A stretch of DNA of 64,000 nt. Source: Physcia stellaris. Taxonomy: Eukaryota > Ascomycota > Lecanoromycetes > Caliciales > Physciaceae. Location: positions 124,001-188,000 of the forward strand of contig JABSSW010000042.1 of the NCBI GenBank assembly GCA_018902385.1. The letters run 5' to 3'. Made by a program: the position numbers and the translations under genes. Below are positions 60,101 to 64,000 of the stretch, piece by piece (the stretch's first letter is position 1; every line of letters begins with the position of its first letter). The notes below the pieces were generated by a model that had not been told where the DNA came from, made no database searches, and saw only the letters and a list, made by a program, of their open reading frames with translations.

Positions 60101-60207
60101 GGGGCTCCTATAGTAATAATCCGTTCCATACCTTCCTGGAAGACGGAAGTTCTGTCCACCTTGACAATCGCCTGCTCAGCATCTTCATCCCTCTTCCCGT
60201 AACTCAT
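57150..60207 (-). CDS. SEC21: Coatomer (COPI) subunit gamma
   Basis: Six exons (60207-60132, 60081-59771, 59723-58754, 58707-58360, 58313-57492, 57382-57150) give 919 residues, the family's normal length. The N-terminus ([11 protein letters not shown], then [24 protein letters not shown]) and [27 protein letters not shown] are highly conserved gamma-COP segments of the adaptin-like HEAT solenoid. [17 protein letters not shown] and the [12 protein letters not shown] and VRDRAALNL repeats follow. After a Lys/Ala-rich linker the C-terminal appendage domain (about residues 640-919) ends in the usual [11 protein letters not shown]...[15 protein letters not shown]-like pattern. It is part of the coat for retrograde Golgi-to-ER vesicles and is expected to be essential. 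It is divergent from PLP2, is intact, and is unrelated to the metabolite cluster. Confidence 0.97.
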
Positions 60208-60602
60208 CGTGGGCGGTCTGCAACAAAATTGACGCTACGGGAAGTATGCCCTCAAGTTGAGGCCGCAGGGAATCTGGCAATGTTGACCAACGTCGATCTG
60301 TTTTGGCTAGGGAGTACAGTCGTCGGAGGATTCGCCGGACTGTTCATGACATGATCAATTGAAAGGGTAGCTTCGGAGTAGATTTCCAGCATTCAAGGGT
60401 GACTGCGTTCTGTACTCAAGACTTCAAGCATTCGTACCCAGCGCCAGATGTCCTCCGGCGGCTTGAGGTACCGCAATTCTTGATCGGGAATAGCTTCAGG
60501 GTTACGCCCTTCCAGGCTGAAGTCTTGGCGTTCAGAGCTCAAGCTCCGTCACTTCTAAAGTCAACAACTTTCCCGCTCTTCACGAGTCCAGCCACCAGGA
60601 AG
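60208..60602. promoter_or_regulatory. Divergent promoter region, SEC21 / PLP2
   Basis: 395 bp between two divergent housekeeping start codons. I recognise no specific element; a short frame from 60399 is in frame with, and upstream of, the PLP2 start but lacks conservation signs. Confidence 0.5.
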
Positions 60603-61501
60603 ATGGATATGCCTGTCAATGTTCCGGTAGATGATCCACACGCTGATACTGAATGGTGAGTGAGAACAGCATATCCAAAGCTATGCTAACATTGTGATTC
60701 TAGGAACGACATCCTCCGCAAACATGGAGTTATCCCCGAGAAGCCACCATCTCCTACGCCCATGATTCAAGAAGCTCTTTTGGAGGCCCAGAAACAAGCA
60801 TATGATAATAGACTTGAAGATAAAGACCTCGATGAACTTCGCGAGCTCGAAGATGATGAGGATGATGCTTTTCTGGACAAGTACCGGTAAAGCAAGGCTC
60901 TGATGGATGTAGAACTGCCAATGACAGTTTCAGGCAACAGCGTATGGCGGAGCTCTCGACAATATCCACTGCCAGCGTGTACAATCAAGTCTATCCGTTG
61001 CAGAAGCCAGATTATTCCCGGGACGTGACGGAGGCGTCTAAAGAAGCATATGTTCTGGTTCACCTCACTTCGTCTCTAGGCACCAATATAGAATCTCGAA
61101 ACCTCACGGAATTATGGAGAGAGCTGGCGCAAAAGTTTGGAGATATCAAGTTTTGTGAAATCCGTGCAGACATGTGCATCGAGAATTATCCCGAGAGGAA
61201 CACACCAACTATCCTAGTCTACCGAGATGGCGACATCAAGAAACAAATCGTAACGCTGAGAGCAATTGGCGGTGAGGGTACCACAATGAAAGGTTAGTCA
61301 GTTGCCTGCGATTGCGTGCAAGTGCTCGATAACCAATGATTCGTCCGCCGTGCAGATCTTGCGAGCCTTCTGGTAGAAGTTGGTGCAGTCAAGCCCAACG
61401 ACCATCGAATTAACCTGTTGCGGAAGTCCAAGACTGAGGGGCCCCGGGATGGAGTTCGAAACGGCACGCAGCTTACTGAGGACGATGACGATTGGGATTG
61501 A
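60603..61501 (+). CDS. PLP2: Phosducin-like protein, PLP2/PDCL3 type (CCT chaperonin cofactor)
   Basis: Four exons (60603-60655, 60704-60886, 60934-61292, 61356-61501) give 246 residues. The N-terminal DPHADTEWNDILRKHGVIP is the hallmark of the PLP2/PDCL3 branch. An acidic helix (LDELRELEDDEDD) follows, then the thioredoxin-like domain with YVLVHLTSS, FCEIRADMCIENYPERNTPT and ILVYRDGDI. The C-terminus is acidic (DDDDWD). Family members bind the TRiC/CCT chaperonin and help tubulin, actin and G-beta folding in the cytosol; the yeast gene is essential. The thioredoxin fold lacks the CxxC redox pair, as usual for phosducins. The start codon is set by family alignment: ATG at 60603 lies fourteen codons before TEWND. 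Confidence 0.95.
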
Positions 61502-63246
61502 AATGGTGCTGGGTACCCCGCGAACTCCCCTCCCGATCAATAGGATTGGCCTAGTTCCAGCATTTCCATGCGGGTTTGAGTCCTCGATATCTGGAGTGGC
61601 ATGACCTGATGCAGCCCATGTGTTGGCTGACATGTCGGGCACCTATCACGGATGCCTCCAGCATGCAAGAAGGTAAGAACGGCCTGCCTACAGTCGAAAC
61701 GACATAATGCCTGCATTTCCGACCATGGGGCAAGTTGTCTCGCTAATAGGTTGAGCCGCATCCAGCATCAATAACGAATCGATTGGCTCGCCGAGGCTCA
61801 AGTCCACGAGCGCCAAGGCTGCATGTGATGGAGTTGGGAGATATGATTCTCTCCCTTGACAATCGGAGAAGTCAACGCGATCGATGAATCTGTGGAAATT
61901 GATACTAAGGCCACGGCAAGTGCCACATTCTTTCTATACCGGGCTGTGGGTTTTCCTAATCTTAAGTCGAGTTAAGCTCAAACGTCGGCGTGAGGCGTCC
62001 CGTCCTAGCGATGCATGAATGACTTCAAATAAGAAGCGCCGCAGGCCGGCTCTGTCCGACGTACCACCGCTGCGATTAGTAGTAGCTTGGAAATTCATAG
62101 CGTTTACCGCATGAGTGACATGACTCGGGTACGAGAAAAGTGATAGGTTTCCGTATGTTTGTTGCTCGGAGTGGATCGCCAATCAGACAGCAGATTCGCT
62201 TGGCCGGGAAATCTAGATACTGCATGGTGAGATTGTGGACTAAGTAACAATAAGAGGCTGACCTTCTCGAGCATGAAGCACCTGCATGGAACAAATTCAT
62301 GAAGGCGTAAGCCGTGGGCCTGAGAGGGGTGCAAGCATTCTGACATGGCGGCACGATAGCTGCTATCTCGACTGCCACATGGCATTCCTTCAGGATCTGT
62401 TTCACGAGTGCAGGATGACAGGAGGTGAGAAGGTGAATCCTTAATCATCTTACCAATCAACAAGTCGAACCCCGCGGCCCCAAGAGCTGAACGAACGGGA
62501 CCGCCGAGGGAGGGATCGGGGAGCAAGGATCAGGCACTGGACAGCTTGTCGCTCTAGAGACTAAGATCCCCTAGGTAGCCCCTAGCCTCTACGAGTAGTA
62601 GCCCCACCCCCCCGCCAAGTAGTCTAACCCCCATGGCACCCCTAAGTTCTAACGCCCGGCTACGTTGACTACCCGCTATCGATGAACCCGCAGAAGGCCA
62701 GAACAAGTCTGATTCTGGGGATGTAACACCGGAAGAGGTTCATGGTAACCTCGCCTACATGTACCTTCTTGGCAAGGCCTATCTTCCATTGCCATTGATA
62801 TTCTCCACGATCATGATACTTTCGTTTCTATCCGGTATGGGGAAGTCATCAGGAAAAGGTAGCAAGGTACATGTACCTAGAATGATCACTTTATCTCCGC
62901 CTCCTTGCAATCCCCGGCCTTCAGCTCGACTGTGCCTCTTCATCTAGAATCGCAGCCTCGAGCATTCATATTGGCCCCCAATTCCCACGTGTACTCGAAA
63001 CAAAGAGACGTCTACCCCACCATCGTCACTAACGTTACACTCACTCTCCATCACCCTCACCATCACGCATACTCGGCGACAAGAGGTAGACCGCTCTTTG
63101 ACAGCCCTCGTGATAAAAGGATCTCTTCTCCTCGATCTTTACTTTCAAGCCCTCGTTCCACCGCATTCCACATCCAGACGCTGCTTGATGTGATCAAGCC
63201 TTCCTTCCATATCAAGACGCTGCCCAGGGTGACCAACTGATTAGAC
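61502..63246. other. Intergenic 1.7 kb upstream of the bZIP gene
   Basis: No gene recognised. A C-rich stretch at about 62565-62665 repeats ccctag/cccctaa-like words irregularly. The last 350 bp are pyrimidine-rich, as in fungal 5' UTRs, and may hold the bZIP leader with short upstream frames. Confidence 0.45.
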
Positions 63247-64000
63247 ATGGATTACTCATACTTCTCTACCACCGAACCTTACGGTTTTTACAACCTCCCT
63301 CAGAAGCCCGGTCACCCGTATACCCCTCAAGATGATTTCTCCGGTAATCCTATCGTAAGCAACTTTCACTCTCTTTGCGTCTTCCGCTAATTCTGCTAGG
63401 ATACATATGCCGACCCTACAGCCTTCCAGAGCTTCGATCAATCATTTTCCTTCCAAAATCCGCTCCTCCCACAAGCCGCACCTCAGCAGCCCCAATCCCC
63501 ACCCAATTCCCTCCACAGACCCTCTCTGCCAACATCCATGTCTCAAGATATCACGCCAGATCTAGGCTTGGACATGGAAGGTTACGACCAAGGTCAAGGC
63601 GCTCGAAGCAGTGACGACGAAAAAGAGGGCAGGACACCAGCACAAAGTAGGAGGAAAGCGCAAAACCGGGCCGCGTACGTTGTCGATCAAACGTAGCACC
63701 TGACCCATCTGACTGTCATCTAGCCAACGTGCATTCCGCGAGCGCAAAGAACGACATGTCAAAGGTATGCAATCCTCACTTTGGCAGCTCCAGTCCCCCC
63801 GCTGACATCTGGGTAAGACCTAGAAATCAAGCTCAACAACCTCACCTCCACCAACGCAAGCATCCTGACTGAAAAAGAGCGCCTCGAGCGCGAAGTCGAG
63901 CGCCTGGCAACCCAGAACGAGATCCTCCGCGCCACGGCCCAAACCTTCCCCACAAGCACCTCGCCTCACCGCCCCGAAAGCCCAGTCTCCGGCCCGCAGG
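63247..64000 (+). CDS. Yap/AP-1-family bZIP transcription factor (5' part, runs off the window)
   Basis: Exons 63247-63354, 63400-63674, 63724-63764 and 63818 to beyond 64000. The N-terminus is Tyr/Pro/Gln-rich (MDYSYFSTTEPYGFY), with SFDQSFSF later. The basic region reads AQNRAAQRAFRERKERH, split by an intron at 63675-63723, and contains the NxxAAQxAFR signature of the Yap/Pap1 class. It is followed by a leucine-zipper heptad (LEIKLNNLTSTNASILTEKE). Related fungal factors control oxidative-stress, osmotic or secondary-metabolism responses. It lies more than 29 kb from the end of the synthase gene, beyond the AT-rich island, so a direct link to the cluster is unlikely. The C-terminus, where Cys-rich redox domains would be, is not in the window. 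Confidence 0.92.

Noticed and set aside
62565-62665. Telomere-like CCCTAG/CCCCTAA words
   Set aside because: Irregular, few copies, and located between conserved single-copy genes.

Overview
The window comes from a filamentous ascomycete (Pezizomycotina). The genes carry many short GT-AG introns (about 45-130 bp). They include a fungal PKS-NRPS, a Zn2Cys6 regulator and a Yap-type bZIP, and a large AT-rich repeat island interrupts otherwise normal-GC DNA. A class is not certain; Leotiomycetes or Dothideomycetes would fit.

Region 1 (about 1.0-33.8 kb) is a secondary-metabolite gene cluster. In order it holds a secreted bicovalent-FAD (BBE-type) oxidase (-), a P450 (-), an MFS monocarboxylate-type transporter (+), a stand-alone thioesterase (-), a pepsin-fold protein whose two catalytic triplets are altered (+), a salicylate-hydroxylase-like FAD monooxygenase (+), a Zn2Cys6 transcription factor (+), an NmrA/SDR-like reductase (-) and a 12.7-kb PKS-NRPS (+; KS-AT-DH-psiMT-ER-KR-ACP-C-A-T-R). 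The synthase would build a fully reducible polyketide, couple it to one amino acid and release it through the R domain. The FAD enzymes, P450 and reductase would tailor it, and the transporter would export it. The product cannot be named. Three genes (thioesterase, regulator, synthase) each show one change of reading frame beside a homopolymer run, so assembly error and decay both need considering.

Region 2 (about 34.4-56.3 kb) is a repeat island. An old, extremely AT-rich block holds a RIP-like mutated Helitron (minus strand), an inverted repeat with arms of about 0.83 kb, and tandem repeats. The mutation signature is unusual: CpC and CpT (and their complements GpG and ApG) are almost gone, while CpA and CpG are kept, unlike the classical CpA-directed RIP. 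Into the left arm of the inverted repeat a young, unmutated 6.2-kb LTR element has inserted (195-bp LTRs differing at one site, 5-bp target duplication). It carries one long gag-like/C2H2 zinc-finger reading frame on the minus strand and no visible pol.

Region 3 (57.1-64 kb) is conserved housekeeping DNA: the COPI gamma subunit SEC21 (-), divergently paired with the phosducin-like CCT cofactor PLP2 (+), then a bZIP factor (+) that runs off the right edge. The AT-rich island therefore separates the metabolite cluster from conserved genes.
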